From Paraprevotella xylaniphila YIT 11841 (GTDB lineage Bacteria; Bacteroidota; Bacteroidia; Bacteroidales; Bacteroidaceae), in assembly GCF_000205165.1 (NCBI RefSeq), contig NZ_GL883811.1, positions 1 to 64,000 on the forward strand: DNA of 64,000 bases, in the 5' to 3' direction. The position numbers and the translations under genes are program-made. Each line of letters begins with the position of its first letter. Within the stretch, counting starts at the first letter, position 1. This document shows positions 10,040 through 18,786 of this stretch, piece by piece. The notes below the pieces were generated by a model, which saw only the letters and a list, made by a program, of their open reading frames with translations, was not told where the DNA came from and searched no databases.

Positions 10040-10071
10040 CAAATATACAAAAAAAAGAAATCGTTTCCAAG
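10040..10071 (-). promoter_or_regulatory. Consensus promoter for the ExoX-C-like gene
   Basis: On the minus strand CTTG (10071-10068) is followed after 20 bases by TATATTTG (10047-10040), the Bacteroidota -33/-7 pattern. Predicted transcription start is about 10033, 70 bases before the ATG. Confidence 0.65.
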
Positions 10072-10242
10072 TAATTTTGCAGGGAATAGAGGGTAAAAGG
10101 TTGTCATTTTGTTACTTTTTGCATCCCATTTTGGTGATGGAAAACCGTTTTCAGTCCTTTTTAGGTTTTTTGTTTTGAATAAATATCCGTGTACGGAGCC
10201 GGTTATGCAACGATATTCCGTATATATGCAATTCATCATGAG

Positions 10243-10294
10243 GAAGAAAATTTTTCGTTTGCAGGCGAATGAAAAATCATTTGGCGCAGAACGG
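10243..10294. repeat. Intergenic repeat, copy A
   Basis: Contains GAAGAAAATTTTTC (10243-10256), also found at 31476-31489, and a 27-base unit at 10268-10294 that recurs at 54038-54064 with one mismatch. A related inverted copy lies at 42655-42686. The unit starts AATGAAAAATC and ends GGCGCAGAACGG. It lies in a 690-base gap without genes. Confidence 0.65.
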
Positions 10295-10533
10295 TTTCAC
10301 GGGGTGGATAAAAACGGGGACGAATGCCTGGAAAATGGAGGAAAGACAGGAGGAAAAGTCCGTTTTTTCCTCTATTTGGAGACCGGAAAGTGTCGTCATC
10401 CGTGTGTCGTTTTGTCATGATAGGCGTGCGGATGCTGACGGGTTTACATGGGGATGCGGACGGTTGGGCATGCCGGGTATCCGGATGAAAGCCGGATAAG
10501 GTATCGGCTGACTTTTTGTTTATGGGTAAACGT

Positions 10534-10590
10534 GCGAGAATGGCGTATTTGCACCGTTTGTCCAGTAGGGCAGCAAATACGCCATTCTCG
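10534..10590. repeat. 18-bp perfect inverted repeat
   Basis: Bases 10535-10552 and 10573-10590 are perfect reverse complements (CGAGAATGGCGTATTTGC) around a 20-base loop; G-U pairs extend it outward by a few bases. The left arm recurs at 42330-42347. It sits 65 bases beyond the end of the LtaS-like gene, so it could act as a transcript-end hairpin, though no T tract follows on either strand. Confidence 0.7.
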
Positions 10591-10600
10591 TGCGCTTGGG

Positions 10601-10625
10601 TTTGACATTCTGACAGAATGTCAAA
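10601..10625. repeat. 11-bp palindrome
   Basis: TTTGACATTCT and AGAATGTCAAA are perfect complements around a GAC loop. It lies between the larger inverted repeat and the stop codon of the LtaS-like gene, so it may be the first hairpin in that transcript's 3' end. No T tract is present. Confidence 0.6.
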
Positions 10626-10654
10626 TTCAGGAAGGAGGGAGCCGGATCCGTTTT

Positions 10655-12643
10655 CTACCGCTTGTCCCCATGGGGATAGTTGAGGGTTTGTTGCCGCTGC
10701 ACCAGTGTTTCGGCACATTGGAGCATGGCAAAACCGTATTGCTTCATGTCGCGGAAAGCCGGGTCGTCCTCGGCAGCCTGTACCGACGTGCCCTCCGTGC
10801 GGTATCGGATTTCCTGTTGCGTGTCCGGAAAATAAAGGAACAGGCGCGACGAGTCCCTCACGCCGATGAGGTTGTCGGCTGTGAAATACATATATGGACG
10901 CTTCTCTTTCAGCAAGTCCACACCGAAATCGTTTTGCACGTAGCTGATATCCAACAGCCCCAAAAGGGTCGGGGCCAAATCCACCTGCCCGCCGTAAGCG
11001 TCCACGATGCGCGGGGGTATGTCCCGCCCGTAAATCATGAGCGGGATGTGGTTATACGATTGCGGGCTTTCGCATTCGGGCGTGCCCACCAGTTTGCCAT
11101 GGTCGCCCAAGAGGACGAATAGCGTATGGTCCGCCCAAGGGCGTTTGAGGGCCTCCGTCATGAAGTTCCGGATGGACCAGTCGGCATATTCCACGATTTG
11201 TTCTTCGGTCGTCCGGCTGCGCGGATGGAAATAGGGCGGGATGATGTAAGGCGGATGGTTACTGATGGTGAGCAGGACACTGAAAAACGGTTGTCCGCTC
11301 CGGGCCTGCCGGTCGAGCACGGGCAGGGCGTATTGGAACAGGAAGTCGTCTTGTACGCCGAATCCGTTGACTACCTTGTCCGCCGGATAGTTTTCCTGCG
11401 AATAAATGTCGTCGAAACCGTTGGTACGGAAAAAGGCGTTCATGTTATCGTATTGCGATTCGTGCGTCATGAAGAACATGTTATGGTAGCCGTTTTCTTT
11501 CAGCACGGTGGGCAGGCCGGAGTAGACCGGAATGACGGAACCTTTCATGGCGTTGCGCTTCATCATGGCCGGGAACGAATAGAGCGAGGAATACATGCCA
11601 TGGTTGGTATGGATGCCGGATGAATAGAAATGGCTGAAGCTGAGCGACTGTTGCCACAGGCTGTCGAGGAAGGGCGTAAGGCTGGTTTCGTGACCGAAAG
11701 TTTGCATCAGGTGAGCCGACATGGACTCCATGAGGATGACGACCACGTTCCGGCGTGTCGGCTGGCTGTCGGCTTCCACGCGGCGTGCGATGGGCGAGAT
11801 GCCGTCCATGCCTTGCCGGCCGAGGAGGGTTTGCACGCGGGCTATGGCTTCGTCTTCCGCCATGAGGTGCAGGCGGCGGTTTTCCTTCCGGTTGTCGTCG
11901 ATGGCACTGGTCATCAGGTTGAATACCGGATTAATCCCTAATTGGTTCAGGAAGGCATCATTGCAGTAATACGCCTGGCTTACTTTTATGGGGTTATAAC
12001 CCCGCCGTCCGCGGATGCCGAAAAAGCACAATCCTATAAGGGCGGCTCCGGCCACAAACGTAAAGACGGCGGCTTTCCATTTGTTTACCGGGGGCGCGGC
12101 GTTCCGGCTTAAAAGGAAGAACGTGCGCGACAGCCGGAGGGTGATGTAGGCAAAAGCCGCGATGGCTGTCAGGCCCAAGGTGATGGGGAAGTAATAGGAC
12201 GATTCCCCGAATACCATCCCTGCCGTGGTGTCCATGTATCCGAACCAGTTGAATATGGAGGAATTGATGGGCTTGAAGAAGTAGGCGAAATAAGGGATAT
12301 TGGCTGCGGAAATGATAAAACACAGCGAATAGAAAAAGATGAAGAAGAACGCAGAGGAGCGGTAAAGCCAACGGGCGGTGTAGCCGAACCATCCGGCTAT
12401 CCAGAACACCGCCAATGGCAGCAGCAGGATGTAACAGGCGATGACGTTGTCGAACCAGAGGCCGCGCAGGAACGCCATGCTTTGCAAGGCATAGTCTTCC
12501 GATATTTCTTTGGGGAAATCATAGTCTGTGGCGATAAAAAGCGCGACACGGAATCCGAAGAAGAACAGCAATGCTACGAGATGTACACTTAAAAGATAAC
12601 CTATCGAGCGGGTGAAACGCCCGGCAAAAAGTCTTTTCATCAT
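10655..12643 (-). CDS. LtaS-type membrane phosphoglycerol transferase/sulfatase family protein
   Basis: 662 residues. The N-terminal ~215 residues hold five or so membrane segments; a large extracytoplasmic alkaline-phosphatase/sulfatase-superfamily domain follows (about 295-600). VVVILMESMSAHLMQTFG carries the metal-binding Glu and the region of the catalytic Thr/Ser, and FVLLGDHGKLVG carries the late metal-binding Asp-His. Family members move phosphoglycerol or phosphoethanolamine head groups onto glycans or lipids at the outer face of the inner membrane. Bacteroidota lack lipoteichoic acid, so the acceptor is unknown. A near-consensus -7 box (TAAATTCG, minus strand, 12685-12678) lies about 35 bases upstream. 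It appears monocistronic. Confidence 0.85.
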   Translation of the reverse strand: MMKRLFAGRFTRSIGYLLSVHLVALLFFFGFRVALFIATDYDFPKEISEDYALQSMAFLRGLWFDNVIACYILLLPLAVFWIAGWFGYTARWLYRSSAFFFIFFYSLCFIISAANIPYFAYFFKPINSSIFNWFGYMDTTAGMVFGESSYYFPITLGLTAIAAFAYITLRLSRTFFLLSRNAAPPVNKWKAAVFTFVAGAALIGLCFFGIRGRRGYNPIKVSQAYYCNDAFLNQLGINPVFNLMTSAIDDNRKENRRLHLMAEDEAIARVQTLLGRQGMDGISPIARRVEADSQPTRRNVVVILMESMSAHLMQTFGHETSLTPFLDSLWQQSLSFSHFYSSGIHTNHGMYSSLYSFPAMMKRNAMKGSVIPVYSGLPTVLKENGYHNMFFMTHESQYDNMNAFFRTNGFDDIYSQENYPADKVVNGFGVQDDFLFQYALPVLDRQARSGQPFFSVLLTISNHPPYIIPPYFHPRSRTTEEQIVEYADWSIRNFMTEALKRPWADHTLFVLLGDHGKLVGTPECESPQSYNHIPLMIYGRDIPPRIVDAYGGQVDLAPTLLGLLDISYVQNDFGVDLLKEKRPYMYFTADNLIGVRDSSRLFLYFPDTQQEIRYRTEGTSVQAAEDDPAFRDMKQYGFAMLQCAETLVQRQQTLNYPHGDKR

Positions 12644-12752
12644 GATGACGAGGATGTTAATTTTCTGTAATTGGTCGCGAATTTAGGAAAAAAGATTGTA
12701 TCTATATAAAATTAGCCGTTACTTTTTTCTTTTTAAAAGTTGAAAAATGCTT

Positions 12753-12781
12753 TTTGCCTTGGCAGAAAAGAATTATCTTTG
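12753..12781 (+). promoter_or_regulatory. Promoter for the anchored coiled-coil gene
   Basis: TTTG at 12753-12756 and TATCTTTG at 12774-12781, spacing 17. Expected start about 12788, giving a 54-base leader. Confidence 0.6.
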
Positions 12782-12841
12782 CGTCCGTTATTATAAATAA
12801 GTTTGGGAGCGCGTGCGAGGAACGCGAAAAACACTTCAACT

Positions 12842-13720
12842 ATGGACAAGAAAAAGATAATCATCATTGCTTCGGTCGTAGTCTTGCTCCTTTGTGCGGG
12901 ATTAGGCTACATGGTCTATTCTTACATGCAGGAGAGTGCGGAGAAAGAGGAAATGCTGAAACTGGCGGAAATGGACAAAAGGGAAATGGAAAACGAATAT
13001 GCCCGTTTTGCCCAACAGTACAGCGAAATGAAAACGCAAATCAACAATGATTCGTTAATCGCCCAGTTGGACAAGGAACAGCAACGGACGGAAGAGCTGT
13101 TAGCCGAACTGAAGAAGGTGAAAGCCACCGATGCGGCTGAAATCATGCGCCTGAAAAAAGAATTGGCCACATTGCGCAACATTTTGAAAAGCTATGTGCA
13201 TGAGATAGATTCGTTGAACCGGGTAAACGAGCAGCTTCGTAGCGAGAACCAACAAGTGAAAGCCCAGTACACCCAGGCAACACAGACCATCACGAACTTG
13301 TCCACGGAAAAGGAAACGTTGAGCGAGAAAGTGGCCATCGCTTCCCAACTGGATGCCACGGGAATTTCTATGGTCGGACAGAACAAGCGTGGGAAGAAGG
13401 CCCGTAAAGTCAAAGATGTGAAGAAGTTTGTCATCAGCTTCGTCATTGCGAGGAATATTACGGCACAAGCCGGCAACCGGAGTATTTATGTGCGTATTAC
13501 CAAACCGAACAACGAAGTGCTGACAAGCGGAGGAACGTTTGTCTATGAGAACCGGAATTTGGAGTATTCGGCTAAAAAGGATATCGAATATAATGGAGAA
13601 GCTACGCCGGTGACTGTATATTGGGATGTCAATGAGTTCTTGAGCAAGGGTACTTACCGCGTGTCGGTTTTTGCCGATGGACATAATATCGGAAACGCAA
13701 GCTTCAACTATGAGAAGTAG
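12842..13720 (+). CDS. Membrane-anchored periplasmic coiled-coil protein, unknown function
   Basis: 292 residues from the ATG of MDKKK; an earlier in-frame start would add a 13-residue unlikely extension. One membrane segment (about 5-25, IIIIASVVVLLLCAGLGY) anchors the protein with the rest outside. Residues about 30-160 are strongly heptad-like, rich in Glu/Lys/Leu, with repeated A-E-L-K patterns, so a long coiled coil is expected. The last ~110 residues, from KKFVISFVIARN onward, look like a beta-sandwich. I do not recognise the family. Strong hairpin terminator 28 bases after the stop, so probably monocistronic. Confidence 0.75.
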   Translation: MDKKKIIIIASVVVLLLCAGLGYMVYSYMQESAEKEEMLKLAEMDKREMENEYARFAQQYSEMKTQINNDSLIAQLDKEQQRTEELLAELKKVKATDAAEIMRLKKELATLRNILKSYVHEIDSLNRVNEQLRSENQQVKAQYTQATQTITNLSTEKETLSEKVAIASQLDATGISMVGQNKRGKKARKVKDVKKFVISFVIARNITAQAGNRSIYVRITKPNNEVLTSGGTFVYENRNLEYSAKKDIEYNGEATPVTVYWDVNEFLSKGTYRVSVFADGHNIGNASFNYEK

Positions 13721-13748
13721 AAATGTTGTGGAATATGCAATATGTACG

Positions 13749-13783
13749 AAAATAGGTTAAATCATGAGGATTTGACCTATTTT
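13749..13783. terminator. Bidirectional-type hairpin terminator
   Basis: A 15-bp stem (one G-U) with a 5-base loop: AAAATAGGTTAAATC pairs with GATTTGACCTATTTT. A runs on one side and T runs on the other, as expected of an intrinsic terminator for the coiled-coil gene. Confidence 0.75.
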
Positions 13784-13788
13784 TGTGA

Positions 13789-13796
13789 TACTTTTG
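13789..13796 (+). promoter_or_regulatory. -7 promoter box for the efflux operon
   Basis: TACTTTTG directly after the terminator hairpin, 59 bases before the tolC-like ATG. The -33 match is poor. Confidence 0.5.
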
Positions 13797-13854
13797 CATC
13801 GTTGCCTATGCAATTTTCAGGCGACGCTCAAGCAGAATATTAAAAACAGACAAG

Positions 13855-15345
13855 ATGAAAAGACTTTTCGGCTTTTTGATTCTCGCGGCTTTTTCCTGCA
13901 TGTTGCATGCGCAGCGTGTGCTCAGTCTGGATAGTTGCCGGAATATGGCCATTGCAAACAACAAGAGCCTGCTGATAGCCAAGGAAAGGATGCAGAAGGC
14001 GCATTATGACCGGAAAGCGGCATTTACCAACTTCCTGCCGGATTTCTCGGCCACGGGAACGTACATGTACTTCAGTGATGAAATTTCATTGCTGAACGAC
14101 GGGCAGAAATCGGCTCTGAACCACATGGGAACCTCGTTGCAGCAAGGGCTGACGCAGGCGGCTACTCCTATCATCCAGCATATCGCACAGACGAATCCCC
14201 AGTTGGCGGCTTCTCTGCAGCAGGCCATACAGAGCGGAAAACTGGACGGTATGTCCACGGCTTTAAACCAGTTGGGCAATGAACTGACGGATGCCTTGAG
14301 GACGGATACCCGTAACGTATGGGCCGGGGCTGTGACGCTGATGCAACCATTGTATATGGGAGGTAAAATCAGGGCTTACCACCGTATCACGAAGTTTTCC
14401 GAAGCATTGGCGCGTACGCAGCATGATGCCCAGTTGCAGGATTTGATTCTCAACACGGACGATGCCTATTGGACAGTCGTGTCTTTGAGCTATAAGAAAA
14501 AGATGGCCGAGAGCTTCCTGGACTTGGTGAACCGTCTGGACGGCGATGTGGAGAAGATGATAAGGGAAGGAGTAGCTACCAAGGCAGACGGATTGACGGT
14601 AAAGGTGAAAGTAAACGAAGCTGAAATGTTATTGACTAAGGTTGACAATGGTTTGGCTTTGTCTAAAATGGTGCTTTGCCAGTTGTGCGGCATGGATTTG
14701 GACACGAAGTTCACGCTGACGGACGAGGACCGGACGGATTTGCAGGTGTCTGAGACGGTACCCGATGATGCCGTACAACGGGCGTGGACTTATCGTCCGG
14801 AATTGAAAAGTTTGGATTGGGCTAACAAGATATACGAAGACAAAGTGCGGGTGGTTCGCTCGGAAATGCTGCCTTCGTTGGCTTTGACCGGTGGGTATTT
14901 GGTCTCCAATCCTTCGTTGTTGAACGGTTTCGAGAATAAGTTCCGTGGGATGTGGAACGTGGGCATCATGCTTTCCGTGCCTGTTTTTCATTGGAATGAG
15001 GGTATATATAAGGTAAAGGCTGCCAAAAGCGAAGTCAATATCGCCCGTTTGCAACAGACCGAAGCACAGGAAAAGATAGAATTACAGGTCAACCAAAGTC
15101 TGTTTAAAAATACGGAAGCACAAAAGAGACTGGCTTTGTCGGAGAAGAACATGGAAAAAGCGGAAGAGAATCTCCGTTATGCCGATAAGGGATTCAAGGA
15201 AGGAGTGATTCCTGTGACGAATGTCATGGAGGCCCAAACGGCCTGGCTTTCCGCCCAGTCGGATAGGATTGACGCACAGATAGATTTGAAGTTGGCACAG
15301 ACTTACCTGCAAAAGGCCATGGGTACGTTAGGCCCGGGATTATAA
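13855..15345 (+). CDS. TolC-family outer-membrane efflux channel
   Basis: 496 residues with a signal peptide (cleavage after about MLHAQ) and two copies of the TolC/OEP helical-hairpin domain (about 25-250 and 290-490), with the long amphipathic helices typical of the periplasmic tunnel. TolC-type trimers form the outer-membrane exit duct of tripartite pumps. First gene of a five-gene run with gaps of 41, 13, 6 and 9 bases: TolC, HlyD, two ABC-2 permeases and a secreted propeller protein. Length is normal. The transported substrate is not evident. Confidence 0.9.
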   Translation: MKRLFGFLILAAFSCMLHAQRVLSLDSCRNMAIANNKSLLIAKERMQKAHYDRKAAFTNFLPDFSATGTYMYFSDEISLLNDGQKSALNHMGTSLQQGLTQAATPIIQHIAQTNPQLAASLQQAIQSGKLDGMSTALNQLGNELTDALRTDTRNVWAGAVTLMQPLYMGGKIRAYHRITKFSEALARTQHDAQLQDLILNTDDAYWTVVSLSYKKKMAESFLDLVNRLDGDVEKMIREGVATKADGLTVKVKVNEAEMLLTKVDNGLALSKMVLCQLCGMDLDTKFTLTDEDRTDLQVSETVPDDAVQRAWTYRPELKSLDWANKIYEDKVRVVRSEMLPSLALTGGYLVSNPSLLNGFENKFRGMWNVGIMLSVPVFHWNEGIYKVKAAKSEVNIARLQQTEAQEKIELQVNQSLFKNTEAQKRLALSEKNMEKAEENLRYADKGFKEGVIPVTNVMEAQTAWLSAQSDRIDAQIDLKLAQTYLQKAMGTLGPGL

Positions 15346-15386
15346 TGAGAATGAAACCTTGACGATAATAAAATGTAAATGGATGT

Positions 15387-16373
15387 ATGGAACTCAAGAA
15401 ACAAAATAATAATGTGATATGGGCGTTGGTAACGCTCGTGGTGGTCATTGCGGCTGTAGCTGTGGCAGGAATGCTTCTGTTGGGGCACGACGATGAGTCG
15501 GTCCAGGGACAAATGGAGGCGTCTGAATATAGGGTTTCCAGTAAGGTGCCGGGCAGGATATTGCATTTCTATGTGAAGGAGGGCGATCATGTGAGAGCCG
15601 GGGATACGTTGGTCGTATTGGAGGCTCCGGATGTGGCGGCCAAACTGTCACAGGCCGAAGCGGCCGGTCAGGCAGCCCAAGCTATTAAGGAAAAAGCCGA
15701 CCGCGGGACGCGGGCAGAACAGTTGCAGGGGGCATACGAGATGTGGCAAAAGGCAAAAGCCGGTTTGGATATTGCGGAAAAGTCTTATCATCGCGTCAAC
15801 CGTTTGTTCGAAGAAGGAGTGATGAGCGCACAGAAGCGTGACGAGGCTTATGCAAACTATCAGGCGATGAAAGCCACGGAACGCGCCGCCCGGGCACAAT
15901 ACGAAATGGCACGTAATGGGGCGCAGCGTGAGGATAAGGAAGCGGCAGCCGCACAAGTCGCACGTGCGAAGGGGGCGATTGCCGAGGTGGAGTCTTACAT
16001 GAGAGAGACTATATTATTGGCGCAGATGGACGGTGAAGTCTCCGAGATTTTCCCCGAGACGGGAGAATTGGTCGGTACGGGAGCGCCTATCATGAACATT
16101 ACGATGTTGGACGACCGTTGGGCGACATTCAATGTGCGTGAAGATTTGTTAAGCGGTTTGGCCGTGGGAAAAGAATTCACGGCGTACGTGCCTGCTTTCG
16201 GTAAAGACATCAAACTGAAAGTGACTTACATGAAGGACAGGGGAACTTATGCGGCATGGAAAGCAACCAAGACCACCGGACAATTCGACTTGAAAACGTT
16301 TGAGGTGCGTGCGGTTCCGGTGGGGGTGAAGGAAGTGCTTCGTCCGGGCATGTCGGTCATCATCAAACGATAA
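15387..16373 (+). CDS. HlyD-family periplasmic adaptor (membrane fusion protein)
   Basis: 328 residues. One N-terminal membrane segment (about 9-31) is followed by a biotinyl-lipoyl-like half (VSSKVPGRILHFYVKEGD), a long coiled-coil hairpin (about 75-200) and a beta-barrel half (GEVSEIFPETGELVGTGAP). This is the usual order for adaptors linking an inner-membrane transporter to a TolC channel. It lies 41 bases after the tolC-like gene and 13 before the first permease, so it is certainly part of the same pump. Confidence 0.9.
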   Translation: MELKKQNNNVIWALVTLVVVIAAVAVAGMLLLGHDDESVQGQMEASEYRVSSKVPGRILHFYVKEGDHVRAGDTLVVLEAPDVAAKLSQAEAAGQAAQAIKEKADRGTRAEQLQGAYEMWQKAKAGLDIAEKSYHRVNRLFEEGVMSAQKRDEAYANYQAMKATERAARAQYEMARNGAQREDKEAAAAQVARAKGAIAEVESYMRETILLAQMDGEVSEIFPETGELVGTGAPIMNITMLDDRWATFNVREDLLSGLAVGKEFTAYVPAFGKDIKLKVTYMKDRGTYAAWKATKTTGQFDLKTFEVRAVPVGVKEVLRPGMSVIIKR

Positions 16374-16386
16374 GGAGGTAACGGGC

Positions 16387-17556
16387 ATGCAGGAGTCTCA
16401 TGGTATAGCAGGCATTATGGTGCGTGAGTTACGGCGGCTGGTTTCCCGGCCGTTGTACCTTTGTTGCATGGTAGCGGCTCCACTCCTTTGTTGCCTTTTC
16501 TTTACCACGCTGATGTACGAGGGGCTACCCAAGGATATGCCCGTGGGAGTGGTGGACGAAGACAATACGTCCACGACGCGGGAAATATTGCGTAACATGG
16601 ATGCTTTCAGCCAAGTGCACCTGACAGAAGATTATGCCTCGGTCAGTGAGGCGCGGCGAGCCATGCAACAAGGTAGAATTTATGCTTTCTACTATATCCC
16701 GGAGGGCACTACCGAAAAGATTCTGTCGAGCCGGCAGCCCACGGTGTCTTTTTATACCAATAACAGCCTGCTTATTGCCGGTTCATTGATATATCGTGAT
16801 TTACGTACGATGTCCGTGTTGGCCAATGCTTCGGTCGGCTTGCAGACGTTGCAGGCCAAAGGAATGGACGAGCGTACGGCTATGGCTTTCTTACAACCGA
16901 TCGTCATCGACACGCACGCTTTGTCCAATCCGTGGCTGAACTATTCGGTCTATTTGAACAATACGATTCTGCCCGGCATCCTGATGATGATGATATTCAT
17001 GGTCACGGTCTTTGCCATCGGGAGCGAAATCAAGGAGGGTACGGGGAAAGAGTGGTTGGCCATGGCGGACAATCGGATGTGGAATGCCCTTGTAGGCAAG
17101 TTGCTTCCTCATACGGTCATCTTTTTCAGCGTAGCCGCAGCTTACGACGCTTACCTTTATGGCATACTGGGTTTTCCGTGCCATAGCGGTATCGGTCCGC
17201 TGTTATGTGCTGCTTTTTTGATGGTGTTGGCATCGCAGTCCTTCGGAGTATTTCTCATTTCTGTCCTGCCCACGTTGCGGTTGGCTCTGAGTTCCAGTTC
17301 GCTGTGGGGGGTCGTGTCGTTTTCCATTTCGGGTTTTTCGTTCCCGGTGATGGCTATGCATCCGGCTTTGCAAGTGCTGAGTAACTTATTCCCGTTGAGG
17401 CATTATTTCCTGATTTATGTCAGTCAGACGCTGAACGGTTACCCGATGGTTTATGCTTGGAAGCCTTATTTGGCTTTGTTGTTGTTCGTTCTACTTCCGT
17501 TACTATTGCTCAGGCGGTTGCGTACGGTAATGTTGAACTATGATTATATACCTTAA
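16387..17556 (+). CDS. ABC-2 type transporter permease (first of two)
   Basis: 389 residues with the ABC-2 permease layout: a membrane segment at about 18-38, a periplasmic domain of about 140 residues, then five membrane segments from about 195 to 385. The region following YLNNTILPGILMMMIFMVTV matches the core of YbhS/YhiH-type permeases. Such permeases normally pair with a cytoplasmic ATPase to drive export; none is encoded in this operon. It is followed after 6 bases by a second, related permease, so the two probably form a heterodimer. Confidence 0.85.
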   Translation: MQESHGIAGIMVRELRRLVSRPLYLCCMVAAPLLCCLFFTTLMYEGLPKDMPVGVVDEDNTSTTREILRNMDAFSQVHLTEDYASVSEARRAMQQGRIYAFYYIPEGTTEKILSSRQPTVSFYTNNSLLIAGSLIYRDLRTMSVLANASVGLQTLQAKGMDERTAMAFLQPIVIDTHALSNPWLNYSVYLNNTILPGILMMMIFMVTVFAIGSEIKEGTGKEWLAMADNRMWNALVGKLLPHTVIFFSVAAAYDAYLYGILGFPCHSGIGPLLCAAFLMVLASQSFGVFLISVLPTLRLALSSSSLWGVVSFSISGFSFPVMAMHPALQVLSNLFPLRHYFLIYVSQTLNGYPMVYAWKPYLALLLFVLLPLLLLRRLRTVMLNYDYIP

Positions 17557-17562
17557 TCTGTC

Positions 17563-18777
17563 ATGAGAACGATAAAAGAATTGCATATCCTATTCCGTGA
17601 GGCTGTCAGTGATACGTTTTTTATATGGCGTAAGGAAGCCGGTCGTGTGGTGCGTGACCAGGGAGTACTGATCTTTTTTATTCTGGTACCGGTACTTTAT
17701 CCCTTGCTCTATGCTTTTATTTATACGGGAGAAACGGTCAGGGAAGTCCCGGCGGTGGTGGTCGATGGGGCGAATACGGCTCTCAGCCGCGACTTTGTCC
17801 GCAGGGTCGATGCTTCTCCCGATGTAAAAGTCGTGGCGCGGACGGGAAATATGGAAGAGGCGAAAGAATTGATGCGCCGCACGAAAGCGTATGGCATCAT
17901 CCGTATTCCGGATGATTTCAGCCGTAAGGTCAACCGGATGCAACAGGCGTATGTCGGTTTGTACTGCGATATGAGCGGATTGCTTTACTACAAAGCGCTG
18001 CTGACGGCGTGTACGGACGTGTCTTTGGATATGAACACCGAATTGCAGATCAAACGGATGGGGAATACCACCGTGCGGCAGGATGAAGTGTCTACCGCAC
18101 CTTTGTTGTACGAGAGTGTGGCTTTGTTCAATCCGACGAACGGGTTTGCCAGTTTCCTGATTCCGGCTGTGTTGATGCTGGTCATCCAGCAGACGCTGCT
18201 TCTGGGTATAGGACTGATAAACGGTTCTGCCCGCGAACGGGCCACGTTGCATACCCAACTGGTTCAAGGGACAGGGAGAGGTACGGTGCGTTTGGTGTTG
18301 GGCAAAGCTCTGTGTTACCTGATGCTGTATGCTTTGGTGAGCGTGTGGGTGTTGATTGTAGTGCCACAACTGTTCCATTTAGCTCAAATACCCCAAACGT
18401 CTGACTTGTTGGCGTTCATGGTGCCTTATTTGTTGGCATGTATATTCTTTGCCATGACGTGTTCCATTCTGGTGTGCCAACGTGAGACTTGCATGTTGGT
18501 ATTCGTGTTCACCTCCTTGCCTTTGTTGTTCATTTCGGGTATTTCATGGCCGGGAGTGGCTGTGCCCGATTTCTGGAAATATGTATCCTGGTTGGCTCCT
18601 TCTACGTTCGGCATCAACGGTTTCGTACGTATCAACACGATGGGGGCTTTATTGGAGGATGTGGCATTCGAGTACGTCGGCCTGTGGATTCAGGCCGGGG
18701 TATATTTCTTGACGGCTTGCGCGGCTTATTATTACATGATAAATGAAAGCCGTAGAAAGGCAAATACATTAAACTAA
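17563..18777 (+). CDS. ABC-2 type transporter permease (second of two)
   Basis: 404 residues, same architecture as the preceding permease: first membrane segment about 31-52 (VLIFFILVPVLYPLLYAFIY), a periplasmic domain with VVDGANTALSR (the paralogue has VVDEDNTSTTR at the equivalent place), then a C-terminal membrane block of five segments. The shared VVD-x-x-NT motif suggests the pair arose by duplication. It lies 9 bases before the BNR propeller gene. ATPase partner not found nearby. Confidence 0.85.
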   Translation: MRTIKELHILFREAVSDTFFIWRKEAGRVVRDQGVLIFFILVPVLYPLLYAFIYTGETVREVPAVVVDGANTALSRDFVRRVDASPDVKVVARTGNMEEAKELMRRTKAYGIIRIPDDFSRKVNRMQQAYVGLYCDMSGLLYYKALLTACTDVSLDMNTELQIKRMGNTTVRQDEVSTAPLLYESVALFNPTNGFASFLIPAVLMLVIQQTLLLGIGLINGSARERATLHTQLVQGTGRGTVRLVLGKALCYLMLYALVSVWVLIVVPQLFHLAQIPQTSDLLAFMVPYLLACIFFAMTCSILVCQRETCMLVFVFTSLPLLFISGISWPGVAVPDFWKYVSWLAPSTFGINGFVRINTMGALLEDVAFEYVGLWIQAGVYFLTACAAYYYMINESRRKANTLN

Positions 18778-18786
18778 TCCATATTC

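Noticed and set aside
10236-10718. Minus-strand frame sharing the peptide NEKFSSS with another frame at 31469-31684
   Set aside because: The shared peptide comes from the DNA repeat in both gaps, not from a gene family.
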